Shown one piece after another: positions 47,391 through 59,390 of a DNA stretch of 64,000 nucleotides (its first letter is position 1; every line of letters begins with the position of its first letter). The stretch is taken from contig JARCOQ010000006.1 of assembly GCA_029207755.1 (NCBI GenBank), positions 32,308,022 to 32,372,021 of the forward strand. The letters run 5' to 3'. The translations under genes were made by a program, and so were the position numbers. The notes below the pieces were generated by a model. That model was not told where the DNA came from. It worked only from the letters and a program-made list of their open reading frames with translations, and did no database searches. Source of the DNA: Chamaea fasciata (Eukaryota; Chordata; Aves; Passeriformes; Sylviidae).

Positions 47391-50300
47391 CAGACAGGAG
47401 CTCAAAACTTAACACTGGAGCAAAAATCAAATACATTCTTATTCTGGGCCAGCACCAGAGGTTTATTTCTACAGTGAGTGCACGGAGATCAGGGAGCTGG
47501 CAACAACACAAGCAAAATATTAAACTTATGGTGTTATTATGTTATGTTATGATGTTATTAATTCCATTTATAAGCTGGAGACTTGACTGCTGATACCCAA
47601 GCTTGTGGTTTTCTATTTGCTGAATACAGTGAAACAGTAAAACATGTCCAAGATAAAAACTCCTGATGAGTTTGTAGAAGGGTAATTTTTTTTCCCTTTG
47701 TCTTCATATTTAAATGCAGAACTGTGGCTTAAAAATGATGGGATTTAACCTAGACAAGATTGTGGAAGCAAACCCCCCTTCCTAAAGAAAAACATTACAT
47801 TTGAAAACAGTATAGAGAGAATTAAAACAATGTAACAATTCCATAACTTAGTGAAAGGGAATCTGTTGGCAAGATATAAAGGCCAAATGTAGAGCTATGC
47901 TATTATTTAGGTCAGAAATGTTGGTCAGTAGATGCATTTAGCAGGTAGAAAACAAAGATATTACAAGTAACTGTGTTCCACCAAAGAGCAGATGAAACAT
48001 TACTATGCTGAGAACACAGTGTCATGTCATGTAAATGCCTGCCAGACAACCCAGACAGAGTGCCATAAAGAGCTGTCTGATTGCAAGACCTGATGCCTCT
48101 GTATTTAGAAGTTCATGGACTTACAGATCAGAATGAAACAGAACTTGATTCTAGACCTAGAAAGGGAAAGGAGGAAAAACCTAACAAGGTCTAGTATGTA
48201 GATTATTAAAGATTTACAGGACTATTTCATCTTACTACTGCTGTGAGCCAGTGTCACAGGGCAATCCTGTCTTTGATTCCTTACAGGCCATTCTGAAAGC
48301 CAGCACCTCTCCCCACTCTAAGGCAGCCTTGGGGTGGTATTTCTTCTCAGGCTGGATACAGCTTGTGCTCACACCACCAGGCTTTATGCAAGCACAGAAA
48401 GAGGCATTCATTATCCCACAGGCAACTTCTCTCCCTCCTGGGAAAATAGTGGTGGATCATTTCTTCGTGCCCTGTATGTCACATAGATTTTTTTTTTTTT
48501 TCTCTCATCAAATAAGTACAAAACCAAGTAACTATTTTTTTTAAATATGAAAAAGAAAAAAAACCCCAAAAATGTAAAAGCTCTCAAAACTGACGTTTCA
48601 TCTTCTATTGAGAAGGCAGATAAAGGTACATAATTAGTCAGGGAAGGATCACTCCCTTTCTCCCCACAGCCTCCAGAGGATAAACTCCAGATAAGCCTTT
48701 CAGAGACTGCAGAGCTCCAACTGCAGAGGGTTTTAGTCTGTGAAAGAGGTTTGGAGCACACAATAATTAGCAGCTCACAGCTGAATTTTGCTAGCTGTCA
48801 TAGTATTTGTTGCTATCACTGCATGAAAGTACTCCTGTAGGTCTCCTGAGTCTTCCTAAATGTGTGCTGCAGTCCGATTTGTCCACACGGAACTTTTCAA
48901 TAAAAAATTTGGTCAGTACAACACTTAAAGGCTTACAGCAAATCCCTTTTCCATGGCAGAACACCACCTGGACATAAAAAGAAAATAAAAGTTCTTTTCT
49001 TGGACACAGCAGGAACTCCTTTACACTTTATGCTATATCCAGGCCCTTACAATCCAGGGGGATTCAGTATGATGGGAGAATCAACGGGTAGCCTACGAAT
49101 CCAAATCCACATCTTCTTTGTATCCCCAAATCAGTGCTCAAGAGTTCTGGCAGAAGACAGGCCTTTTCTTAAGACTTACCCTTCATCTCTGATTGCTCAC
49201 AGTTTTTAAATCCCAGTGGGAAAACTATAGAGACACTGGCAGAAAGACAGTAAATATATTGTAATTCCTTTAAACTTAATTGAGATTCACCTCTGTTTTA
49301 AGAAAGCAAACACCAAGAACTGTTTGGGTTACCTTAAGGTCAGTATGTGTTTAAGGGTTTCAGGACTGATACTGTTTTTAAGATAAGTCTTCATTACACT
49401 GCTTTCCAGACTGCAGCCTCAGATTTGTATAAATTTCTTACAAGTATTTCTAACCTTTAATTACAGTTCACTTGATGGTAGATGCACTTGTGCTGTGTCT
49501 TTTCTCATCCAAAACAGCTGTTCAAGTTGTTAATCTGTGGGCTGTGCTTTGTTTCCAACAGTTGATGTCTGTCCTGTTACTGCTTTTTATCTTTTGCAGG
49601 TATGCTTGGCTTACCTTCTCAGCTCCCATGGTCTCCCTATCCCCCCAGAAAGCCAGCTGCTGGGAGCTATACGCATAACATATATGCACTTAACAATGCT
49701 TTCATTGTCTTTCAATCCAATTGCAAAGGTCATTTTCTCGGCTCATTGTCCCAGTCCTGTCATTCCTCTTTTTTTGCACAATGCCATTGGCTCCCTTTCT
49801 TCACTGTGTGAAATACAAATGACTTCTCTTTACTTTTCAAGCCATGTCTAATCTACATCACCAAGAAATATCCCTCACTGCCATTATACAAATGATACCA
49901 GTATTTTAAGGCAGTCTTGTACATTCACTTTCATGCTTTCACCCATGCTGCTGATTATGCATAGCACAGAATCCATTTAATACCCCTAAACCCTTCTTTC
50001 TCTGCTCTTTCAAGCATCAAGTCTCTGCCTCGAGCTTTGTCAGAGTTTGAGCATTGCTACATAATGCTTTTGCTAGAGATGTTTTTCATCTGAACCAGTT
50101 ATAACCTCTTCCTGCTCATCTTCTCCCTATAAGGCACTTCAGAGGCAAAACAGTTTGTTGTTTTTATGTCTGTTCAGTGCAAGCTACAGTGAGGGTGGGT
50201 TTAGGTGTAATTTCAAGGGTAGTATTAACAATAAAAATACAGTAAACCAAGTTATTTATAATTTCTAAGTCTGTAAGACACTTCTAGAAAGTAGTGCCGA

Positions 50301-50670
50301 CAGAGGCCATTTAATTTGCCATACCAAAGTTGCTTAAGTCTGTGGATTCCAGGAATAAATTTGCTAAAGGGACTAAAAGAGAAAGAGGGGGACTGGAACT
50401 GTGCCTTTTATGACAGATGACTGTTTCTGGCTTAGTAGAATTACCAGAATGCACCCTGAGGGGCTGTAGTCACTCTGTTTGATTTGCTCAGTGAGAACCA
50501 TGCTCAGCATGGTGCGATGGTGATGTGTTTTACAGGTCTCTTGCCAGGATCATAGTCAAACTCACCCACAACACTGACTGGACAAACATCTGGCCACATT
50601 TCTTTTAGCATGGAGCTATGACTGGTTCTGCGAAATTCTGTTTTATGGACAGCTAATAGAAAATGGCATT

Positions 50671-50688
50671 CCCCCCCCCCCCCCCCCC
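50671..50688 (+). repeat. Homopolymer of 18 C
   Basis: An uninterrupted run of 18 cytosines lies in otherwise AT-rich, geneless sequence. Confidence 0.95.
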
Positions 50689-52891
50689 GTTTCTGTTCCT
50701 TTTGGAAATGCTGTTATTTTATCATCTCATGTGTAGGTAAAGTGAATATTCTGTTTTAAGTTATCCCTTTCAAAAACCCATTAAAAGGGTTAAGATGAGC
50801 AGAATTTAGAATAATAGTCAGGGTGTGCAATTTAAGATTCTTAGAGACTTAAGATGTCACTGAGAGGTGGACAAAAAGCTAGAGAAATGAGCTCTACATG
50901 CTTTCAATATTTAGCAGCTAGAAGATCACATTTTCATTCATGACCACAAAGTGTCTGTTTTGTTCAGGAAAAATGAGTCTTGTCAAATAGCTTTGATATT
51001 GTGCTCTGGCAAGATTACAAGTACATGTGCTAAAGATGACTCTGTTGACATAATACACTAGTTTATGTAGGGCATTTGTTTTATTCTGTGTGGCAGCCTA
51101 CGTAAAAGAGATATATGGGAAGCAAAGAAATTAAAAACTCTTTTTCTACATGGTTGTTTGCCATGTCACAGCTCCCTGCAAAATGCCTGCCTCCTGTCTG
51201 TGTTTTTACTTTATTGCTTTATAATGCCTCTAGTTCAAAAATGGCCAGTCTTTGCATAATGTTTAACATCTTGAAGTATTCAGAATACCAAACAATGGGC
51301 ACAGGAACCAAAGCAGTTTGTCAAGGATCTGTCCTTTTCTAGTTACACCTCCGAACTCGAAGGTAGTCATGTCTTCTCTGTTTTATAAAATAAATATTAT
51401 CAGGTTCCTAATTGAATGAATCAGCGATGCAACCATGCAATAAAGCTCATCAACTGCTGAGCCCAGTGCAGGGCATGACTCCATCCAGTGCACAGTGGAT
51501 AAATATACCTTTAAAAATATCCACCTATCATTTTCATGCTGTTCGACTAATCACAAGAGAATTTGTGGACTGAACAGTGAAAGGGTGAAAACTGCTCTCA
51601 AAGCCCCCGGTAAGAGTGAGCCCTCAGTAGTGTGAACACATATGCCAGATGAGAAGAGAGAGCTTCAGTTCCTCTGTGGTCTTGATGAGTCCCTGATGCC
51701 ATTCATGATACTAAGTTATGCAAAGTTTAATCTTAGTGATGTCAGTACAATTCTCAGCACAATTCTCAGCAGATGTCTTAGTAATTTCTCCATGCAGGCA
51801 ATGAAAGGCAAAACCATTTTTATTCCTAGCACTCAGGAACGAACAGCACTGATAATAAAATGTCTCTTTACTTGTCTAGTAGTTTAGCTAATTAAGGTGA
51901 CAGGCCATGAAGTTTCAGAGTATTTATGCTTTTAAAAGGTGGACTATGCACCCAGTAATCACCTATAGATAGCTGACTCTAGTATTCAGGAAGACTTGAC
52001 TCCCAACCTGCAAACCCTATTTTTCATCTGGGTATTCAGTGTTGATTCAGTCAGGTACATGGTGAAAAGGCCTTTGACTTAAGTCATTCAAATAACATAC
52101 ACACTCTATGAGTAAATCACACAGACAAAATCTCTGACTGCAAGTGAGGAAGACTCTCTCCTTTATCTGAAAAAGTGTCAAAGACTACACATTATTGTCT
52201 TTTTCATCATGGGTATGTAGAGAGCTGGGGCCCTGAGTATTTGGTTGGTGAGTGTAGGAAATAAGGCAGTAGAGAAATTACTTTTTATAAGATCTGTTCA
52301 ATTGACAGCAGTCAAAACCTTTCATTTCCTTCAAAAGTATATTTTGATTGAGACAATACTGTAAGAAGACAAGCATTGTGTGTTTAGCTTTATTAAACTA
52401 AAAATGGTGCAATTTGCTATGAGAGAGACAAAATTACACTTTTTAGTTCCCTGTAATCGTCTGGTATCTTATAAAGTAACAAAATGCAACCTGAATTGTG
52501 TTTAAGAAAGTTTCTTAACTTATGAATATGTCTGTAACAAGTGACTACTGTTAACAGAGCTTTTAAGTGAAGGCTTTACTGTTATAGGCTTGTCTGACTT
52601 GGAAAACAAACTCTTTTAGTATTTCAGCCCATAAATCCTGAGCAGAAAGATACTATTCTCTTGTGTCTCTGACAAACTAAAAGGGAATCTTTGTTTGCAG
52701 AGCTCCCCAGAGTTAATACAGTACTAGTTAATGATTTCACCATGGTAATTACTTTCTACGGTCTGTCTGTCAGTCAGTCAGTTTTAATGTATGCAGAATG
52801 GGCTGCATAAATTTTGTCCAGCATTACTATTTTACCTGCCCCTTGTCTATCAACCTGTCCATAACAAGTTCTGAATATATGGACCAATTTA

Positions 52892-54315
52892 TCATAGAAT
52901 CCTAGAACAGTTTGGATTGCAAGGGACCTTAATGATCATTTTGTTCCAACCCCCCTGCCATGGGCAGGGACACCTGCTAGACCAGGTTGCCCCAAACCTC
53001 ATCCTACCTGACCTTGAACACTTCCAGGAGTGGGGCATCCACAATTGCTCAGGACAACCTGTTCCAGTGTCTTACCACCCTCACAGTAAAGATTTTTTTC
53101 CTAGTATCTAATCTAAACTTACTCTCTCTCAGTTTAAAGCCATTCCCGCTTGTCCTATCATTACATTCCCATGTGAAGGGTCTCTCGCTTTCTTGTAGAC
53201 CCCCTTCAGGTATTGGAAGGCTGCAAGTAGGTGTCCCCAGAGTCTTCTTTTCTCCAGGCTGAACAATCTCAATTCTCTCAGCCTTTCCATGTAGGAGATG
53301 TGCTTCATCCCTCTAATCACCTTGGCATCTCTCTTCTGTACTCACTCCAACAGGTTTATGGCATTCTTATGCTGGGGACCCCAGGGCTGGATGCAGCATT
53401 CCAGGTGGGGTCTTGGCATCTCACCAGAGTAGAGGGGCAGGATGACCTATCTCACTCTGCTGGCCATGCTGCTTTTGATGCAGCCCAGGACACATTTGGT
53501 GTTCTGGGCTATGAGTGTGTATTGGCAGCTCATATCCAGCTTCTCATCCACCAACAGCCCCAAGTCCTTCTTGGCAGGGCTGCTTTTGATCCCTTCATTC
53601 CCAGCCTGTTTTGATATCAGGGGTTGCCCCGGCCCAGGCACAGCATCTTGTACTTGGTCTTGTAAACCTTATGAGATTTCCATGGCCTGGCTTCTGGAGC
53701 TTGTCCAGGCCCCTCTGGATGGCACCCCATCCTTCAGGTGTGTCAACAGCACCACTCAGCTTGGTGTCATCTGAAAATTTGCTGAGGGTGCACTTGATCC
53801 CTTCATTTATGTCATTAATGTCAATATTAAATAGTACTGGTGCCAGTATGGACTTCTGAGGCACTCCTGTGGCCATCCAACTAATTCCTAATCTACCCAG
53901 CAAATCCCTCTCTCTCCAATTTAAAGGGAATGATGTTGTGAGGAACCCTGTAAAAGGACACAGAGGTGAGGCTGACAGATGGGTAATTCCCAGGGTCCTT
54001 CTTTCTACCCTTTCTAAAGATGTGCACTATTGTTTCCCTTTTTCCAGTCACCTGGGACTTCACCTGACTGCCACGACTTTTCAAGTGTCATAGAGGGTGC
54101 CTTGGCAACTACATCAGCCAATTCCCTCAGGGCTCTGGGATGTGCCTCCTTGGGTCCCACAGGCTTAGGTACATTCAGATTCCTTGCAGGGAATGTGATC
54201 TTTGCAATCAGAGGGACTTTGCTTCCCCAGTCCCCATCCAGCTGTCCATCCACTCAGGAGGTGTAGGAAAAGAGGTTGCCATTGAAGACTGAGGCAAAAA
54301 AAGTTCTTGAGTAAC
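52892..54315 (-). mobile_element. Long degenerate CR1 LINE (about 1.4 kb) with broken ORF2
   Basis: The plus strand begins tcatagaatcctagaacag, the reverse complement of a CR1 3' end. Minus-strand frames carry NLNVPKPVGPKEAHPRALRE, then CTLSKFSDDTKLSGAV, then [20 protein letters not shown], parts of ORF2 in family order but in different frames. It is 5'-truncated and inactive. It is more than 10 kb from, and inverted relative to, the copy at 41094-42838. Confidence 0.9.
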
Positions 54316-55498
54316 AGCCTTTTTCTTATCCATTGTTACCAGTTTTATATGTCAAGTTTGAGAAGAAAATTGTTTTTAAATATCAAAACCAGTTGGAATC
54401 TTGCAAGTTTTGTGAATATGGAGAGGTGGGTAGAGAGAAGCTCACATGAGGGTTCCCATGGTGCAAAGGTTTTGGAAAGGGCTCAGCTATTGCCATTTTC
54501 CTTAGATACACTAGGTGAGCAGTTGATATAGGCCTAATTCAGAAATTGCTCATCATGTGCTATGTCTTGCCATGCTCACAGGTAGGGGACATGGTGGACT
54601 AAAATGTGCATGGAATGATAGCTGTGTATTCTTAAAAGTGCTTTTATCCACTGTAAACTTGATTTAGTCCAGTCCTAAATTAGCAGTTAATGAGATTTAT
54701 ACCATGGTTGCATCACTGGTTCATATGTGCTGTATTCAAACAGTGTCATCTAATAACACCTGTTTTATAAAATAAGGAGAAGGCAGGTCTAATCTTGCAG
54801 TTTTGAGGTGTAATTAGAAAGGGACAGATCCTTGATTAAATTCTTTGGTCCCTTTACCTGTTGTTTTGGTATTCTGAATACCGCAAGACAGTAGAATTGA
54901 TGCAAAGATTGGACTCTTTAAAAGCATGAGTTCATTAGGTATGCTTGCCAGTGTTTGTAAAGGACTCTGGCACTCAGTTGGAGTGCTGACATTGGTTTCA
55001 ATTAGTGTGTGATGAGTCGCTTTGTTGTTGAAACCATCATGTTTAAAGGTATAAATCAGCAAAGCAACTGGCTAATAAAATTTAAAGTGAAAAAATCAGT
55101 TTTAATATGTTTGTAGGAGCTGGGTCATGACTTTTTTCAGCACAACAGTTGGACTCACAGCTTGGAGAAACTTGACAACATCTGTTATTTCTGTTGAAAA
55201 ATACAAGTACATTGAGTAATTCACACCTTTGAAATTCCTTTGTGGGGGTGGACGACAACTCCTCCCCAACACAAAGCTGATTTGCTCAGGACTTGGAGAG
55301 CATTTGACTTGTTCATCCTTTAGGTCTCTCATAATTCAGACACAAATGTTCTTTGGAGGGAAGCTTTGAAATGGTTTTTACTGTGAGGTTAGTTGATTCC
55401 AGAAGGAAGGGCTAAAATTACTTATACATTTGCAATACATAGAAGTTAATTTTACATGTAAGCTTCTTTAGTTTCTAAAACACATGAAGTTGCTGTCT

Positions 55499-55532
55499 TA
55501 AAGAAAACAAAACAAAACAAACCAAAACAAAT
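55499..55532 (+). repeat. Short (AAAAC)n-like tract
   Basis: Degenerate caaaacaaaac units over about 34 bp. Confidence 0.7.
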
Positions 55533-58500
55533 CTAGTTACAATTGATCTGTGATCCAATATTAATTTCTTTTGTACATGCTGTAGTTTTTGTAATAGAGT
55601 TTTAGAAATCTGTTTGCTTCTGTAGCAAGTCCTAGGGACAAGGAAAAAATCAGTGGAAGCTGAAAGCATTTCTTATCATCAACATACCTATCAGATATAC
55701 ATACATGTTACACTCCTGAGCATATACATCACAACACATCATTGAGGGTTTTTTTTTTAAACCCTATGAAAATGTGTGCTCTGTGCCAGTGTGCACCAAG
55801 GACTTAATGTTTTACTCACATATTCTATTGACCCTTTAACTAGCATCAGCCAAGATGCCTGTTTTGTGGGCTCCTGGAAAGGGTCTGAGTGACAACCATT
55901 TGAGAATGAAGATTCCTGGACAGGCTGGTGTGCCCAAAATGCCAAGGACAGCATATTACTTTTCATTGCAGACATACTAGGTTGCCTAGCAGTCAGTGTC
56001 TAGTAAATAAAGGAGGGAACAGAGGAAAGGTGGCAGAAATGTGGAAAGAGGTGTAGTAGAGGTAAGAGCATGGAGCCTAAAAAACGTCTTTGGGTGTGAA
56101 AGGAGGTGAGAGTAGGAAATAGAAAGCCATAGTAAGGCTGTGGACTGGAAGCAAATAATAACTGCAAGTGGGAAAGGGGACATCTATGAAAGAAGGTCTT
56201 CTGTGGCCTATTCCCATTTTCATCTCTAGACTAGGTGTCTGGAGATGTCTCTATACATCTAGGTGTTTAGGTGATGTCTCCCGTGACATATGGATTTTCC
56301 TGCAAGAACTGTATAACGTAACAGTTTTGGCAGATGCAAAGCTGCAGTTCTCCTTGGGAAAGCTAATCCATTGACTAGAACGTGGTAGTTGAACAATAAC
56401 TCCCCAGAAACTCTACAACAATTTACCCAGGAGAAGTTTAGTTATAGATTAACCCCAGATAAGGGGGTTGATTGGTTAGGTAAACTAAACATCAATTCAG
56501 TTTAACTCAGCATAATAGATTTTGTTCTACTTTTCCTAACAGAATAGAAATAGTTCATGAAAACTGCAATTTGGACACTTTGTTTTCCAGGGGATGAAAA
56601 AAGCAAAATATGTTGTAGAACCCTCCCAACTTCCTTTAAATCAAACAATATTCTGTGTAATTTAGATTAGGTTTAGTACAAATGAGAAAATGACAGATAA
56701 CTTAGGGTTTTATTTATTTCTCATGTTGGTTTTTTCCTTTTCTAGCTTCTGTTTCTTTAGTGTAGCATAGTGAATTTTCCTGGTTTTTCTAATTTCTTCG
56801 GCATGTGCGGCATCTGGTTATCTGTTTCATGCAATGATCCATGTTTCTCTCTCGCACCTTCTTGATGCTTTTTCCTTACTATCTTCATATACCTCCCTGT
56901 GATGCCTTGTTAGTTGTCCTCATTTCTCTATATTTTTTCTCTTCATTTCTCTTTCCTCTTCATCAAATCAACCAAAAGCACTCTCTCATGTGTTTTTCTA
57001 CTGTTATTTTAAACTGCAATCCCAGTCTGACATTAACTTCTCATTTTCTTTCCTCTAGAATCACATACTGAGTTTTCTCTCACATTATTAGAAAGCAGGT
57101 CCTTCAGTTTCCTTCCCTCTTCACTCAGCATAGTCATGATTTTATTTTTCTAGATCAAGACTTCTGTGGGTTTTTTCCTTAGTTATTTTTCTTCCAGCTT
57201 CAACTTTGCCCACAGGAGGAAGAACAAGATAGTAGTTTTGCCTCTTGGATGGCATTCCTCTATAAATGAGTAAGGTCATTTCTGTTCTTGATGGTGTTTA
57301 GTCATTAACAGACAGTTTGCTTTGCAAATATTTGTCAATAATTTGTTAAATAGTAACAAAAAGTAAACTGCATGGTTGCAAATTGAAAATTCCTTCTCCT
57401 GCAGTTGTTCAAGTGGTTTAGGCCATACATTAAAGGAAATTTCAAGTTACAAAGTAAAATATTTATAAAAGGGCTTTTTAGCATGAACATGTATATATGC
57501 GCAAGAACAATCACAAAAAATATTCCTATTAGAAAGTACTCATGAAAACTAGAAGATAAAAGTTACAAGTTACCTTATTAATACTTTAAAATATATTAAA
57601 ATAAACTGAAATAATACAGACATTAAATTTCAGACAGTACAAAGCTTATTTTTCCCCAGAGAAAGAGAAATCATGGCCAGAGTACAAGAGTAGAGATAAT
57701 TAGAGATTTGTTTCTTTTCTGCCTCCCAAGGTAAGGCTTAATCCTACAGTAATCTCTTTACTGAGAGCCAAGTGTTAGTCAAGGAGCCTGCTGCACAGAT
57801 TTTAAACTTGCATTTCAATAGATATTTTCAGTATCTGGGAAGCAGCTAGCCTATGAATTTATAGTATGCATTTTTTTTTTTTATTTTGTCCTGCACTGTA
57901 ATGCACTGGAATGGATTCATTATATATTTGCCCTGTATCGTGATATAGAGTGAGACTTCCAGTCATGACCAGTAAACCTCCAGAGCCCTTCTGTCCTTTA
58001 GCATGGGAAGGGAGTTTGTACTGGGCATACAGTGACTGGCACACTCTGGGAATGAGCAAAAAACTGATTATCTCAGAACAATTTTGCCTTTGAGCATTTC
58101 AGCCTCTTGTTTCCCATTGTCAAGCTTGCTTTAAGGATAAATGTGGAACAAATTTGGGGTTCATTTCAGTGGGGTAGATATTAAGCAAATTGGTTTTCTG
58201 TCTTTTTAATTTCCGAATTGTGATTTGCAGCGCTGTTGTAAATTGGTTGGCTCTTTTAATTTCCACCTGAGATGGGAAAGAGAAATATAGCAGAAAGAGA
58301 AATATACATGCTGAGGTAAAGTTTTGGGGTTTTTGTTAAAGGCTCAAAGGTTAGATCTACCAATGGATTTAACTGATTATGTATGTGACGTTAAAATTTG
58401 CACTCAACTGAAATTTTGCACTGAAGGATAATAAAGGTCCCACCGACCACATGCCATGCCCGAGGGTGTCTCAGACTTGGTGCTGCTGGAGAGCTCTCTC

Positions 58501-59304
58501 ATCTATATAGGTCCCAATGATGTTCAATGATGAAGTAACGCCTTCATAACTCCTTCATAACTGCAAATTCATCCTGTCACCATTCTGCACTTAACGAGCT
58601 CAGAGTCCACGTAAAACACAGTAGCCCAGGGACAGTGGTACTTTTTAGGAGAGAAAATATGCAGCAAAGAGTATTCTACAGCCCTGGGAGAACAGCCATA
58701 ATACTTAAACAACCCATTGGTGGGTGTCTGATTCATACTTGACTGTGTAATTTTGATACCAGTCTAGAAAGAGAAGTGAGTGGTCTAAAGACTAGTGTCT
58801 CTGGGAGGGATGGATGTTCAGAGAGTGTGAGTATCCAGATGACCCTGTGTGACACAGGCACATTCCTATACATGTGATCTGAAGGATCAGGTAGAAAAGG
58901 GTAGAAAAAATGTTTGTTGCTTGCTGGGTTGACTTGCTTCACATATTTTTTGTTTGTGTTTAAAATGAAGTTGACATAGAAAAGTTTTATTTATTAGACT
59001 ATTAAAAAGGAAAGAGTGGCCTGTACCCTCCCCTTGTTTATCCAAGGACTTAATGATTAGAATATTAATGCAGGCAGTTGGTGCACAAAGTCCATTTAAT
59101 TTACTGCCTGCAGGAATTCCAAATGCAGTGCCTTAATTGAGAGGCTATAAAACATTCAAGTATTCTGCTTACTGAATTCACTTTACTTAAGTTTTGCATG
59201 AAATTATTTGGATCAGGAAGAGTGAGTGTGGCACTTGCTGGTGCGAGGACTCCCAAAGAAAAGGGAAGGTGGGGGAGCTTGGTTCTTACAAATAGTTGAC
59301 ATAG

Positions 59305-59390
59305 GGATAGTTGCCAAAAGAAGGACTGAAATCCACATGCCCCCTCTTGTGCAGACTTAACCACCAGGCTGTAGAGGTTACTGTCTTTAC
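59305..59390 (+). mobile_element. Possible ancient tRNA-derived SINE fragment
   Basis: 'ggactgaaatccacatgccccct...cagacttaaccaccaggctgtagagg' resembles the tRNA-related part of amniote MIR-like SINEs (ggatttgaacccgggtctcc...ctaaccactgagctatagag). It is a short, degraded match. Confidence 0.3.

Larger units (their letters stand above)
45000..52891. other. Geneless region, right flank part 2
   Basis: Apart from an ancient CR1-clade fragment and the poly-C run, there is nothing recognisable. A 114-residue open frame at 46883-47227 matches nothing I know. Confidence 0.5.
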
